DNA from: Alistipes sp. ZOR0009
GTDB lineage: Bacteria; Bacteroidota; Bacteroidia; Bacteroidales; ZOR0009
Assembly: GCF_000798815.1 (NCBI RefSeq)
Contig: NZ_JTLD01000110.1
Coordinates: 3,325-67,324, forward strand
Reading direction: 5' to 3'
Length of the DNA: 64,000 nt
Position 1 is the stretch's first letter. Each line of letters begins with the position of its first letter. This document shows, one piece after another, positions 15,289-24,850 of this stretch. The notes under the pieces are model-generated. The model made no database searches and was not told the DNA's origin. It was given only the letters and a program-made list of their open reading frames with translations. The translations under genes and the position numbers were made by a program.

Positions 15289-16749
15289 CTACTTTTTCCG
15301 TCCTCTTCCCTGCTCAAATACCTTCCATCGCCAGGGTAGCTTGTAGCTCCGCTCGCCAAATAGGATATTTACCCCAAGCTGCACGTTTACCGATCGGGTT
15401 CGGCTTGGAATAGGAAGGCTGCTATAGAACGATTGATCGGTATTATTCTTTATAAAATGGGATAGTATGTTATCTGCGGCCAAGTAAAACTGCACGGGCG
15501 AGCTCCCCACAACAACACCCACCCCCACGTTATTCAATGTTTTATTGTAGTACGATAGGCTTAGCAATCCGCTAAAGTTGGGTACGGGCGTGGCCTTTGC
15601 CGAGATAACAATGGCCGGATCAATCACCTTATCGTAAATTGCTCCCTTTAAAAGAAAGCCGCCCTTTAGCCATCCGTTAAACTGATACTCGCAACCGGCA
15701 TACAGCTTGGTAAACAGCCCAGAGGAAAAGGTTGCCTCCCCCTGCTCTACCTTAAACTTATTTCGAAGGGTATCGACAACATCCTTTACCGCACGATCAA
15801 AATCTATATTCCCATTCTTATCGGGTGTCAGGTTGGCGCCATTAAAGGCGTAACTCCCATCGGTGTATATCTTAGAGCAGTCCGACTTCCACGAGATGAA
15901 CCCCAAATCAACCAAGCTACCAAATACCCTAAAGTTTCGAAGCGGCTTTGCCTCGATACCAAGGTCGACAGCCATCCCTAGGTTGGTTAGGTACGGAAAG
16001 CGCATAATGTTTCCCGATAGCGATACCCCGGTCACAAACCCCTTCTCGTCGGTCTCAAACTCCAAGCTCTTCGACGAGGCGTAAACGCTCGCATGCGCCT
16101 CAACGGTACTCGTCTTAAAATCGGACGAGGTCTTAACGCTCGAGCTAAACTGCGCCGTTTTAACCGCGCTCACTCCGCTAAGCAGCTTAAATCGCCCCCC
16201 AACTCTCAGGTTATCGTTAATCGGATATGACACGGCAAAGCCCGTTTCGTAGTAGAGGTAAACGTTCGCATCTACATCGTTTAGGATTATATCCTTTGCC
16301 GTCATGGTGGCCAAATCAACGTTCCCATTTTTAAAGGTCTCCAACGATTTGGGGTAAAACACGTTGCCAAACGACTTAAGGCTCATATTAAACGACCAGT
16401 ACACCTTCTTTCTCATAAAGCCAAACGAGAGGATATCCACGTTGGCATCCATCCGAACGTTGTTGTTGGCCTTCAGGTTATCTAAAATGCGGTTGCTATC
16501 AAAGATTAGGGAGTCTCCCTTAATCCCCTTTTTGGTCGAGGCCACATCCAGAAGCGAAAAGGTGGAGCTGTTGGCACTAAACGAGGTGGCCGACATTATC
16601 GGAATCCCTACATAGCGCGTATAATCTGGAATGAAAGCTGGATTTAGGTAGCTGCTTTGAGGTACAGCATCCAGAAACATCAACGTTTTATCCTGAGCCT
16701 TCACCAGTACGACAATACTCAACAGTATGATAGTTACAAAAATCTTCAT
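15289..16749 (-). CDS. DUF5723 family outer-membrane protein
   Basis: 486 residues with a signal peptide (MKIFVTIILLSIVVLVKAQ). After cleavage comes 'FLDAVPQSSYLNPAFIPDYTRYVGIP', a PorP/PorV-like opening in which 'NPAF' marks the first strand, then a long succession of amphipathic beta strands ending in an aromatic strand and a basic tail. This matches DUF5723, a Bacteroidota outer-membrane barrel family without assigned function. It starts 3 bp after the stop codon of the lipoprotein gene and is the last of three co-oriented genes (S8 protease, lipoprotein, DUF5723), so the three likely act together at the outer membrane. Confidence 0.8.
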   Translation of the reverse strand: MKIFVTIILLSIVVLVKAQDKTLMFLDAVPQSSYLNPAFIPDYTRYVGIPIMSATSFSANSSTFSLLDVASTKKGIKGDSLIFDSNRILDNLKANNNVRMDANVDILSFGFMRKKVYWSFNMSLKSFGNVFYPKSLETFKNGNVDLATMTAKDIILNDVDANVYLYYETGFAVSYPINDNLRVGGRFKLLSGVSAVKTAQFSSSVKTSSDFKTSTVEAHASVYASSKSLEFETDEKGFVTGVSLSGNIMRFPYLTNLGMAVDLGIEAKPLRNFRVFGSLVDLGFISWKSDCSKIYTDGSYAFNGANLTPDKNGNIDFDRAVKDVVDTLRNKFKVEQGEATFSSGLFTKLYAGCEYQFNGWLKGGFLLKGAIYDKVIDPAIVISAKATPVPNFSGLLSLSYYNKTLNNVGVGVVVGSSPVQFYLAADNILSHFIKNNTDQSFYSSLPIPSRTRSVNVQLGVNILFGERSYKLPWRWKVFEQGRGRKK

Positions 16750-16752
16750 TCT

Positions 16753-18354
16753 CTACTTATTATTCAGCCTAAATTGAGCCGCCCCCACAACGTTAACGTT
16801 CAAGCTATTCGTGGATAGTATCTTTACTTTTGTCCCCTCCGAAGCACCAGCTGTTGTTCCCAATGCTCGCAGCACCAAATACCTTCCTCTCTTAATTTTC
16901 AAAAGCCTCGATTGCTTAAACTCTACATCCACCGCTGTCTTGGTTTGCGATGTTGCAATACTATTCAATACCGCCGAGCTCTTCACGTTCACGTAATCCT
17001 TAAAAAGCGTATCAATAGCTACTTTATTTTCATCAAGCATATAGGCATTCAGCTTAAAATCAGCCGGAAACCCATTATATAGCGTTAGCATTACCTTAAA
17101 AATATCAATATCCTTATTATTGCCGATATCGTAAAAGTTGTACTTAATTGTATCGCACAAAACTACATTTTTTAGCAGCACCTGCATCGGCAAATCCATA
17201 TATCCTTTAATAATTATCTTATCCCCACGCTCAACTCTGTTGGTAACTACCTCTCCCTTAGGGTTAGATACAACATTGCCGCTAAAGTTAATATATTCGG
17301 GAAACCTAGAAAGCACGGTAATCAAGTTAGTCGTGCTCTCGAACGTTGCAAACGACTTTACCTCCTTGGGCACTATGGTAGCCCCCTTACGGATAAACGT
17401 TGCTTCGGGGAATCCGGATATGTGATATGTCTGATTCTTGGCATACGCCGAGATGTCGGAGCACCTATACTCAAAGGGTACATCTATCCCATTTTCAAAC
17501 TCCAGCCTCACCACTGGCGCCTCTATCAGGGCCTCCTCGCTCTCAAATATTTTCTTGCCGTAGTTCAGATCTATCTTCCCCATGCTTAGGTTATACAGCT
17601 TGCGCCCTAAATACCCTACCGTTGCCTTCGACTTCATTTTGGTTAGGCTGAATTTTAACATAACCGTATCCCACACAGGCCTTTTATCAACCTTTGTAAG
17701 GCTAAAGGAGAGCGAAAACTTTACCTTATTCAACGAGGAGGTTCGGATAACGGCGTCATTTAGCCAGACGGTTTTCTTTCTTATCGTGGGACTCAAGGTT
17801 GCCTCGTAGCGGCGCCCGTTGCCCATAGTAATATCGTCCGAAGATATGGTTAGCGCCCCATTCGAGCTTACCACCATATTGGTAAGCAGCTCAAGGGTCA
17901 GCTGGCCATCCTCCAGCTCCACGCTTTCAATTATCTGATCGGGACTGGTAAGCGATAGCGGAAAGTTGACATCCATATTTCCTTTCAGAGGATACCCTAC
18001 GGGTAAGTTTACAGGTATCGGCAGCAGGCTTACCTTTTGCTGCTGATCCTCAACCTTACCCACAAAATCGTCGTAGGTAATGGTTGCCAGGGTCTGCTTG
18101 TAGTAGAGATGCACCAGCTTATTCTCGTCGGCCCTTACAATCGGATTTCCGGTGGTGTCGTCTGGGAAAAGCTGAGCGATGGACATTGTCCCCTCGGCAA
18201 TAGGAATGGCAACGCTAGGGTTTAGCGCCACATCTACACCCACCTTACTAAAATCGTACGCGTCATCAATACACGACGAAAGCAGCAGCGCGCAAATAAG
18301 CCCCGACACTGCTCTACGTTGCCGTCTATGCAACCAAACACAACAATGCTTCAT
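16753..18354 (-). CDS. Unknown predicted lipoprotein, beta-rich
   Basis: 533 residues from ATG 18354, chosen because it falls 11 bp after the stop codon of the S8 gene; an upstream start at 18390 would overlap that gene. The N-terminus is basic and hydrophobic and runs to a lipobox LLLSSC, so the mature protein starts at Cys and should be lipid-anchored, probably in the outer membrane. The rest has repeating strand-turn patterns (for example the IPIPVNLPVGYPLKG and FESTTNLITVLSRFPEYINFSG regions) and no catalytic motif that I recognise. It is second in the three-gene set with an S8 protease and a DUF5723 barrel, 3 bp before the latter. Confidence 0.75.
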   Translation of the reverse strand: MKHCCVWLHRRQRRAVSGLICALLLSSCIDDAYDFSKVGVDVALNPSVAIPIAEGTMSIAQLFPDDTTGNPIVRADENKLVHLYYKQTLATITYDDFVGKVEDQQQKVSLLPIPVNLPVGYPLKGNMDVNFPLSLTSPDQIIESVELEDGQLTLELLTNMVVSSNGALTISSDDITMGNGRRYEATLSPTIRKKTVWLNDAVIRTSSLNKVKFSLSFSLTKVDKRPVWDTVMLKFSLTKMKSKATVGYLGRKLYNLSMGKIDLNYGKKIFESEEALIEAPVVRLEFENGIDVPFEYRCSDISAYAKNQTYHISGFPEATFIRKGATIVPKEVKSFATFESTTNLITVLSRFPEYINFSGNVVSNPKGEVVTNRVERGDKIIIKGYMDLPMQVLLKNVVLCDTIKYNFYDIGNNKDIDIFKVMLTLYNGFPADFKLNAYMLDENKVAIDTLFKDYVNVKSSAVLNSIATSQTKTAVDVEFKQSRLLKIKRGRYLVLRALGTTAGASEGTKVKILSTNSLNVNVVGAAQFRLNNK

Positions 18355-18365
18355 AACTCTACAGT

Positions 18366-20630
18366 TCAACGAACTACAGCCACCTTGCATTTCCCATTAG
18401 TCGAAATCCCATAGACCTTTATAAAGTACAAACCATTACCAAATGGACTTAAATCAACTATCTTATGATCTTCTATAAATCCGTTGTACAAAACTCGTCC
18501 CGATAGATCGGCAACGCTTAGGTTAAACCGCCCGCTCTCCTTACAAACAACATCAATAACCCCATCGCTGGTGCTATTTACCTGCCTGCAATCAATACCG
18601 ATTGTCCGCTTATTCTTCTCGGCGAGCAAATCTTTACCAGCCTGCGCAGATAAGGCTCCTATTGCCGAGAGCTTACCTGCCCCCCAGATGTTATCTGTCG
18701 CACGATCCATCAATCCTGTTTGCGGATCGCGTATGGCCCCCTTTGCGAGCAGCAGCTTCACCTCTTCGGGTGTCAGCTTCGGATTTTGCTGCAGCAGCAG
18801 GGCCACGGCTCCCGTAACCATTGGCGAGGCCATCGATGTTCCCTGCATCAAACCGAATATGTACGAGCGGCCTTGGTGCGTAAGCGCCTTTACGGCATTA
18901 GTCGAGTTAACGTTGTAGCCAGTGCAAAAGGAGTTGAGTGCAGCAACCACCCCGTTGCCGGGTGCGGTTATTTCTGGCTTTATTCTGCCATCAACCGTTG
19001 GACCTCTACTCGAGAATGGGGCAATAAGCCCTACCCGCGTAAAGTAGGACACCTCAATTCTAGAGTTGGATAGGTTGCGATAGGTGTTTTTGGAGGTATA
19101 GGCGCCAACGCTGATTATGCGCTTACCGGTACCCCCTATTTCGCCAACCGATGTCGAGACATTCCCTTCGGCATAGCCCGCCAACCCCATATTATTAAAG
19201 TTGGAGGCGTCGCCGTAGGCGTCGTTCCAGAAGTTAACCTGATGCTTATCCCTGCTAGGCGATGTTACCACCATCCTCAGCGAAGCGCCTGTTGGGTTAT
19301 TGGCATAAATAGTTATCCGAGGACGGCCGTTTACTGCCGCTGCAGACGATGCGTAGATGGAGATTGATGCATTGTAGCCCTCTGTACCCTTCAGTACTGT
19401 ACCGTAAAACTGATTGTCCGAAGTACAAATCCGATCTGTCTTGGCGATGTCTGTTCCCGTTACCTTGTTAAAAAGCGACAGCTGAATGCAGTAGTTCTTA
19501 TTCACCTCGCCCCACGAGTCAACGCTGGTAGCACCCCAGCCTCCTAACCCTACAAATGTTCGGTACAGGGTGTCGTTGGCCGTAAAGTTTAACCCCAAAT
19601 GGAGCTTTCGCATGCCCTCGTTCCCTGCCGCCCCAACAAGGATACGCCCCTCGCCAACCAGCTTATCGCACGCCTGGTCAAAAAGGGAGGTTCCGTCATG
19701 TGGCCCCATGTGAAAGCCAAGGCTAAGGTTAACAACCGCGGGCTTGCCCAGCTGCGAGGCCTTATCGAATATGTACTTCACCCCATCTAGCACCCCGCTC
19801 AACGAGGTGGACATGTACTCCTCCTCGGTGCTAGGGCCCTTGTAGGCAACTAAGATGATATCGGATTTAGGGGCAATGCCCACAAATGGAGCGGCTGCCG
19901 TTCCTGCCGCCGCTATAGAAAGGACGTGGGTGCCATGAGTGCCGTATGGCGTGTCTGTATGCGCATTTTTTATTTGGTTAGACGAGGTTAGCTCCGCCCC
20001 ATACCCAAAACCGTTGGGTGGTGTCCCCGAAACATTCTGATCCCATACCGATAAAATTCGCGATTGTCCAAGGCTATCCTCAAAGCTGGGATGCGTATAG
20101 TCAAAACCACCATCAACAACACCGACAACCACGTTCTTACCGTTGTAACCCGAAAGGGATATGGCATTAAAGAGCTTGCGGTTTGCCTTAACCAAGATGG
20201 CAGCGGTATCGAGCTTCGGACGGATAGGCATATCCGCCTCAAAGTATACAACCCCGCTAAGAGCCGATAGCTTTTCTAGATTTTCGAGGGGAACTGATAG
20301 CGTCCAGATATCATCTATTTGGCTGCCGATAGAAATACCGATGGCTAACAGCTCCGATTGCCGTATCGCTGCCAAATCTACTTTTGCGATTCCATTTACA
20401 ACAACTTTCCCTGAAGCCTTTTCTAAGATAAACGCCTTAGCGTATTGCGCCTTTTCGGCGACTCCGCGCTGCTGCAGCACCATCATCGACGAGGGTGAAA
20501 GGTTAGGAATAACAGGCCTACTTTCACTTACCGATTGACTATAAACGCTAATAACTCCAAGAGTGGTAAATCCAATCACACCTAAAGCACGCCTTACAGC
20601 ACGCCCGACTGGGTTTATTTGTTGGTCCAT
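18366..20630 (-). CDS. Subtilisin-like S8 serine protease with T9SS type A C-terminal domain
   Basis: 754 residues. After an N-terminal signal-like segment (about 14-31, ending VYSQS) comes a propeptide-like region to about 140, then the S8 catalytic domain: D173 in VVGVVDGGFDYTH, H232 in YGTHGTHVLS, and S599 in MQGTSMASPMVTG. The long insert between His and Ser is common in the C5a-peptidase/kexin-like branch. The last about 75 residues (DLSGRVLYNGFI, LSPFGNGLYFIKVYG) form a T9SS type A sorting domain, so the enzyme should be secreted to the surface or outside. It heads a set with a lipoprotein and a DUF5723 barrel. Likely role: extracellular protein breakdown or processing of surface proteins. 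Confidence 0.93.
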   Translation of the reverse strand: MDQQINPVGRAVRRALGVIGFTTLGVISVYSQSVSESRPVIPNLSPSSMMVLQQRGVAEKAQYAKAFILEKASGKVVVNGIAKVDLAAIRQSELLAIGISIGSQIDDIWTLSVPLENLEKLSALSGVVYFEADMPIRPKLDTAAILVKANRKLFNAISLSGYNGKNVVVGVVDGGFDYTHPSFEDSLGQSRILSVWDQNVSGTPPNGFGYGAELTSSNQIKNAHTDTPYGTHGTHVLSIAAAGTAAAPFVGIAPKSDIILVAYKGPSTEEEYMSTSLSGVLDGVKYIFDKASQLGKPAVVNLSLGFHMGPHDGTSLFDQACDKLVGEGRILVGAAGNEGMRKLHLGLNFTANDTLYRTFVGLGGWGATSVDSWGEVNKNYCIQLSLFNKVTGTDIAKTDRICTSDNQFYGTVLKGTEGYNASISIYASSAAAVNGRPRITIYANNPTGASLRMVVTSPSRDKHQVNFWNDAYGDASNFNNMGLAGYAEGNVSTSVGEIGGTGKRIISVGAYTSKNTYRNLSNSRIEVSYFTRVGLIAPFSSRGPTVDGRIKPEITAPGNGVVAALNSFCTGYNVNSTNAVKALTHQGRSYIFGLMQGTSMASPMVTGAVALLLQQNPKLTPEEVKLLLAKGAIRDPQTGLMDRATDNIWGAGKLSAIGALSAQAGKDLLAEKNKRTIGIDCRQVNSTSDGVIDVVCKESGRFNLSVADLSGRVLYNGFIEDHKIVDLSPFGNGLYFIKVYGISTNGKCKVAVVR

Positions 20631-20919
20631 CCTAACTGTTTTTTAAGCTACCTCACCAAAATATTCCTCAAGTTAAGGCGATTAAGCTGAAAAGTCAACA
20701 GTTTAAGCTAACAGACTGCACAAACAGTAAAAAAACAGGAAAAAGAAATAAAAAAAAGGTATCACAACACACGTACCACCTGCAAAAAGTTGGCAAATGT
20801 TGCCAAACTCTACGCTACCAATCACGAACAACCTTAACACATCCCTAGAGCAGATGCTTAGTAATTCGCAATTGGGGTGATACCCATATCGTGATACCTT
20901 TCTTATACAGCCCCTTCGA

Positions 20920-22737
20920 CTACTCTTCGAAGGTATAATCCGACTGATTAAATCGTTCTAGAATAGATTTGTCGTTAATCTCCTTTGATAGTGAGGTAAT
21001 AACGTTGAATGGAACTTCAAAGAGGTCTAGCACCAGCAAACCATCTATGCAGTCGTTAAAAAGAGGATCAACGTTTAATCCCACTATCTTACCTCCAAGA
21101 TTCAGGTACTTCTTCAGCAATACAGGCATACGGTAATCCTCCGGCTCCACATCGCTAATAAACTTATCAATCTTGTTGATATCAGCATCGGCCTGCTCTA
21201 TAATAATCTCAGAGTCAATATTGTCAAACTTAACCTTATACTTGTTACGCGGAGTAACCATCTTGGCAAACTCATAGTCAAAGTGGTTTTCCTTAAGGAA
21301 GTTCACAATTAGCTTCTTCGAGAAGGAGGAGTACCTATTGCTAATACTTACTGGTCCAATGAGGTAACGATACTCCGGATGCTTTAACAGGAAGTAGAGA
21401 ATACCCTTCCAAAGCAAAAACAGGGGCAACGGCTTACGCTGATAATCGGATACGATAAAAGAACGGCCCAGCTCTATGCTTTGACTGAGAGTAGGGGCAA
21501 ACTCGTCGCTAATCTTAAATAGCGTTTGGATATAAAACCCTTTCTTGCCGTAACGATCCAATATCTCCTGCCCCTTACCTACCCGGTAAGCACCTACAAT
21601 ACGGTTTTCGTCATCGTCCCAAATAAAGAGCTGGTTGTAGTATAGGTCAAATTCGTCGATGTCAATCTTCTGGTTTGTTCCCTCACCTACTTCACGGAAG
21701 GTTACCTCGCGCAAGCGCCCTATCTCGGTAATGATGTTAGGCATCTCTACCGAAGGTGCACAAATAACCGAATAGTTTTTGTTGGTAAAAAGGAGGTAAT
21801 CCTTCTTCAGGTTACGTACCTCTTCCTCTACAATGTTCGGCTCAACTGGCGCAATAATATCCTCCACAACCGTCTTCTTCGGAATACGGGGTTTGAAGAA
21901 CTTTTTCACCTCGCTATCGGTAATCGGAGAGCTAAGTGCATAGGTTTTCGCACGTAGGTAGCGGCCATACCTGGCAATATCGCCATCGGCAAACGTCTTT
22001 TGTTCGGCTACGGTTATCGGTGTGCCAATACGTATCTTAATTGTCTTATTCTTCTTGTTTAGCAGCTCGGATGGAAGCTTTACGGTACGCAGCATCGGAT
22101 GCACCATCCCCAACAGGTGGAACAGGTTGGAGTTGGATCCATGAAAGTAAACAGGAACAACTGGCACTTCGGCCCCCTTTATTAGCTTCAGGATCGAATC
22201 GTTCCACTGCTTATCGGCCACGTTAAATAAGCTTTGGTTGAATGCAGATACCTCCCCTGCCGGGAAAATACCCAAACCATGCCCATCTTTAACATGCTTA
22301 ATGGCGCTCTTAATACCCGCAAGACTCGAGTTGATAGACTTCTTACTCTCAAAAGGATTTACAGGGAGACAGAAATCTTCGATCGGCTTAATCTTCTGAA
22401 GCAAAAAGTTTACCATCACCTTAAAGTCGGGACGTTGCTCTAGGATTAATAGCATTAGCAAAATCCCATCTATACCTCCAAATGGATGGTTCGATACGGT
22501 GATAAAACCACCTTGTGGAATCCTTTTTAGCTCTTCTGGGTTTATTTCGTATTTGAGATCCAGCTCATCAAGCAGGCATTTTATAAAGTCAAGCCCCGTA
22601 TTATTACCAATCTTCGAATAAATGTCATTTACCTTATTGAAACCAAGCACAAACATAAGCAGCTTAGCAATCCCTTCACCACCAATCCCTTGAAGATTGG
22701 TTGCCTTCATTAAGTCTTCTTCTTTTACAAGTTTCAT
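20920..22737 (-). CDS. olsF: OlsF-like bifunctional acyltransferase (amino-acid lipid synthesis)
   Basis: 605 residues with two acyltransferase domains. The N-terminal part (about 60-270) is PlsC-like: SNHPFGGIDG (the H-x4-D block) and IFPAGEVSAF. The C-terminal part (about 310-560) is an OlsB/GNAT-like N-acyltransferase (RLREVTFREVGEGT, DEFDLYYNQLFIWDD, RIVGAYRVG, ELGRSFIV). The same O-acyl/N-acyl fusion order is known from Serratia and Flavobacterium OlsF, which makes ornithine or related amino-acid lipids without phosphate; Bacteroides uses separate GlsB/GlsA for glycine lipids. Which amino acid is used here cannot be read from sequence. The gene stands alone, with an inverted repeat just upstream. 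Confidence 0.85.
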   Translation of the reverse strand: MKLVKEEDLMKATNLQGIGGEGIAKLLMFVLGFNKVNDIYSKIGNNTGLDFIKCLLDELDLKYEINPEELKRIPQGGFITVSNHPFGGIDGILLMLLILEQRPDFKVMVNFLLQKIKPIEDFCLPVNPFESKKSINSSLAGIKSAIKHVKDGHGLGIFPAGEVSAFNQSLFNVADKQWNDSILKLIKGAEVPVVPVYFHGSNSNLFHLLGMVHPMLRTVKLPSELLNKKNKTIKIRIGTPITVAEQKTFADGDIARYGRYLRAKTYALSSPITDSEVKKFFKPRIPKKTVVEDIIAPVEPNIVEEEVRNLKKDYLLFTNKNYSVICAPSVEMPNIITEIGRLREVTFREVGEGTNQKIDIDEFDLYYNQLFIWDDDENRIVGAYRVGKGQEILDRYGKKGFYIQTLFKISDEFAPTLSQSIELGRSFIVSDYQRKPLPLFLLWKGILYFLLKHPEYRYLIGPVSISNRYSSFSKKLIVNFLKENHFDYEFAKMVTPRNKYKVKFDNIDSEIIIEQADADINKIDKFISDVEPEDYRMPVLLKKYLNLGGKIVGLNVDPLFNDCIDGLLVLDLFEVPFNVITSLSKEINDKSILERFNQSDYTFEE

Positions 22738-22757
22738 AATGGGTGTATTATAATTTG

Positions 22758-22779
22758 TCGAAAATAGCAGAATTTTCGA
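22758..22779. promoter_or_regulatory. Inverted repeat upstream of the OlsF-like gene
   Basis: TCGAAAAT / ATTTTCGA with a 6-nt spacer, 21-42 bp before the start. On the minus strand it contains TATTTTCG, one base off the -7 box, so it may be an operator over the olsF promoter. Confidence 0.4.
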
Positions 22780-22861
22780 ATGCCTAACCTCACTGCACCA
22801 TTAAAATACCATTTCCTAAAAATGAATTTTCGTATACCACAGCAATCATGCGCATCCGTAT

Positions 22862-22891
22862 TTTGTGATCTGCTGGTAAAAACTAACTTTG
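22862..22891 (+). promoter_or_regulatory. Consensus Bacteroidota promoter for the 23051 gene
   Basis: Exact TTTG (22862-22865), an 18-nt spacer and an exact TAACTTTG (22884-22891). It implies a leader of about 150 nt. Confidence 0.7.
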
Positions 22892-23050
22892 GATGCGGAT
22901 TACCATCAACCAAGCAGGCTGGCTACTACTTGAGGGGACAATCACTTGCATATTACAACAACGAAAAAGAACGCGTAATGGGTTACCGGAGGATGATTCC
23001 CGAACCTGTTATACCAACCATGTATTCACTTTGATAAAAACTATATTCGT

Positions 23051-23899
23051 ATGAAAAAATTGGTTTCTGTGGTGCTGCTGTCGTTACTTGCAGCTGCTGG
23101 TTTTGCGGGGAAGTACAAACCAACTACCGACGATGTAAACACGTTTCTAAAAAACACCACCTACGTGGTAATGGAAGGCAACCCAATGAGCGCCTACAAT
23201 ATGAAGATGAAGGAGATTATGGAGAAAAACTGGACGGTTACCAAGTTCGAGTACATCTCTGCATCTCAATTCGAGCAAATGCGCAAAGAGCGCGACAAGT
23301 CCTTCTTAGTGCTTGTTGCCTTTAAGTTTCCCGACGAGAATGTTTCGATAAACTACACGCACCTTTGTGCGCTAAACGGATCGGCAACCAGCAAGGTTAC
23401 CGACATGCCCGAGGTTATAGGCGTGCCAATGGCCTACGCCAAAGCCGACGAGGCGTCGTTCGTTTACAAGGTAGAGGGCGTTGTTCGCTTTATGCAGCAG
23501 CATATCCTAGCCATGAAGGCCAACCCTGCTATCCTAAAAAACGACATGCTCGAACCTTACAGCGACAATGCACCCAAGATTAAGGAAAAGGAGCTTTGGC
23601 TCACCGAAAAAGACTTGACAAAGGAGCTTCGCGATATTACCGTTCAACGCAAGTACTACCCATTCCCGCTAAAGGTTGTAACCCCCGAAGATATCGAGCA
23701 GGCAATTGCCGATGGCAACGACAACGTTCTTTTCGTGCATAAGGTTGGTCCAGAAGGACAGCGCATGCAGGAGCGCGTTTACAAAATGGTGTTTGGAGCA
23801 AAAGATGGAATGCTTTACTACTACGACATGCACCGCATTTCGGGTTCAAAAACAGACGGCCTACTAGAGTCCGATCTTAAAAAGATGGCCAAGAAGTAG
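23051..23899 (+). CDS. Unknown secreted protein, paralogue A
   Basis: 282 residues with a signal peptide (MKKLVSVVLLSLLAAAGFAG). I do not recognise the family. It is paralogous to the next gene: both start the mature part with a 'DVNTFLKNTT / DIDRFFKSTT' block, share '..EKNWTVTKFEYISASQFEQMR / QKYWKVTPVKYIGFTEFEDMR', 'DMPEVIGVPMAYA / EMPDLGFIPFSTT', and end with 'KMVFGAKDGMLYYYDMH / KMLFGTDDAKLYFYGYH'. No catalytic motif or anchor is visible, so a periplasmic binding or structural role is as likely as an enzyme. It has its own consensus promoter. Confidence 0.8.
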   Translation: MKKLVSVVLLSLLAAAGFAGKYKPTTDDVNTFLKNTTYVVMEGNPMSAYNMKMKEIMEKNWTVTKFEYISASQFEQMRKERDKSFLVLVAFKFPDENVSINYTHLCALNGSATSKVTDMPEVIGVPMAYAKADEASFVYKVEGVVRFMQQHILAMKANPAILKNDMLEPYSDNAPKIKEKELWLTEKDLTKELRDITVQRKYYPFPLKVVTPEDIEQAIADGNDNVLFVHKVGPEGQRMQERVYKMVFGAKDGMLYYYDMHRISGSKTDGLLESDLKKMAKK

Positions 23900-24013
23900 C
23901 CATAGCCTAGCACCAAAAAGCATTTGCTGTATATTGAGCTAATTAGGCTCAACGTCAGCATCGTTCCGAATTCGTTTTATATTTTTGTTCACTTACAACC
24001 AACTCGAAACACA

Positions 24014-24850
24014 ATGAAAAAAATTGTAACCTTACTGTTTGTAGCAACGCTATCGGTAACGGCATTCTCGCAAGGAAAGAAGCCGCTACCTTCCGATATC
24101 GACCGTTTTTTTAAGTCAACCACCAGCGTGCTGCTATTCAACGAGAATAAATTTTTGGATCTTACGGTAAAGGAGAACATCCAAAAGTACTGGAAGGTAA
24201 CACCGGTAAAGTATATCGGATTCACGGAGTTTGAAGACATGAGAACGGATGCCAAAAACTCGTTCCTAGGAATTAGCGAGGTAACCTACAGCAACGATAA
24301 GAGCGAAAAGCCCTACTACTTTTTAACCCTTTCGGTAGGTGGCAATGCCGGCTCCTATGCCGAAATGCCCGACCTTGGCTTCATCCCTTTTAGCACCACC
24401 ATCGACGATGCTGATGAGAATACCTACATGCTGCCAATCCTGCTTGAGTTCCTACAAAAGCACGTAGACAACCTAAAAAGGAATCCAAAAGTCGTAGATG
24501 AAAGCCTTCGCTACTACAACAAAAACGTAGCCGAGCTCGAGAATAAGACCATCCTTATTTGCAAGGACGATGTTACTTCGGGCGTTAGCGAAGAGCGCAT
24601 GAACAAAAAGGTAAAAAATGACGTGCGCTTCGTATCTCGCGAAGAGATCATCAAAGCAGTAGAGGAACGCCGCCCAAACACGGTAGTCTCCTTTTTGGTT
24701 TACCCTAAAGGTGATGGCTACGCCCGCTGCTACAAGATGCTTTTCGGTACCGACGATGCAAAGCTCTACTTCTACGGCTACCACAAGGCAAACGCCCTTC
24801 AAAGAGGCGGCTTCACCCGTTGGGATATCGAACGAATTGCCAGATACTAG
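24014..24850 (+). CDS. Unknown secreted protein, paralogue B
   Basis: 278 residues from ATG 24014, chosen because the signal peptide MKKIVTLLFVATLSVTAFSQ starts there; the frame is open upstream to 23924 but those residues look non-coding. It is the tandem paralogue of the preceding gene, with low overall identity but the same block order and similar length. A TATTTTTG -7-like box at 23980-23987 suggests separate transcription. The ABC-F gene ettA follows after an inverted repeat and is probably unrelated. Function unknown. Confidence 0.8.
   Translation: MKKIVTLLFVATLSVTAFSQGKKPLPSDIDRFFKSTTSVLLFNENKFLDLTVKENIQKYWKVTPVKYIGFTEFEDMRTDAKNSFLGISEVTYSNDKSEKPYYFLTLSVGGNAGSYAEMPDLGFIPFSTTIDDADENTYMLPILLEFLQKHVDNLKRNPKVVDESLRYYNKNVAELENKTILICKDDVTSGVSEERMNKKVKNDVRFVSREEIIKAVEERRPNTVVSFLVYPKGDGYARCYKMLFGTDDAKLYFYGYHKANALQRGGFTRWDIERIARY

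Larger units (their letters stand above)
22738..23050. other. Divergent intergenic region
   Basis: 313 bp between the OlsF-like gene (minus) and the secreted-protein gene (plus). It holds an inverted repeat TCGAAAAT / ATTTTCGA (22758-22779) close to the olsF start and a near-consensus + strand promoter (22862-22891). A frame at 22780-23034 runs through the promoter and looks random. Confidence 0.7.

Noticed and set aside
18355-18390. N-terminal extension of the lipoprotein
   Set aside because: It overlaps the S8 gene, and the lipobox signal fits the start at 18354.
22780-23034. 84-residue protein
   Set aside because: It spans the consensus promoter of the next gene and has no family resemblance or ribosome site.
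23924-24013. 30-residue N-terminal extension of paralogue B
   Set aside because: The signal peptide begins at 24014, and the extension covers a -7-like box.
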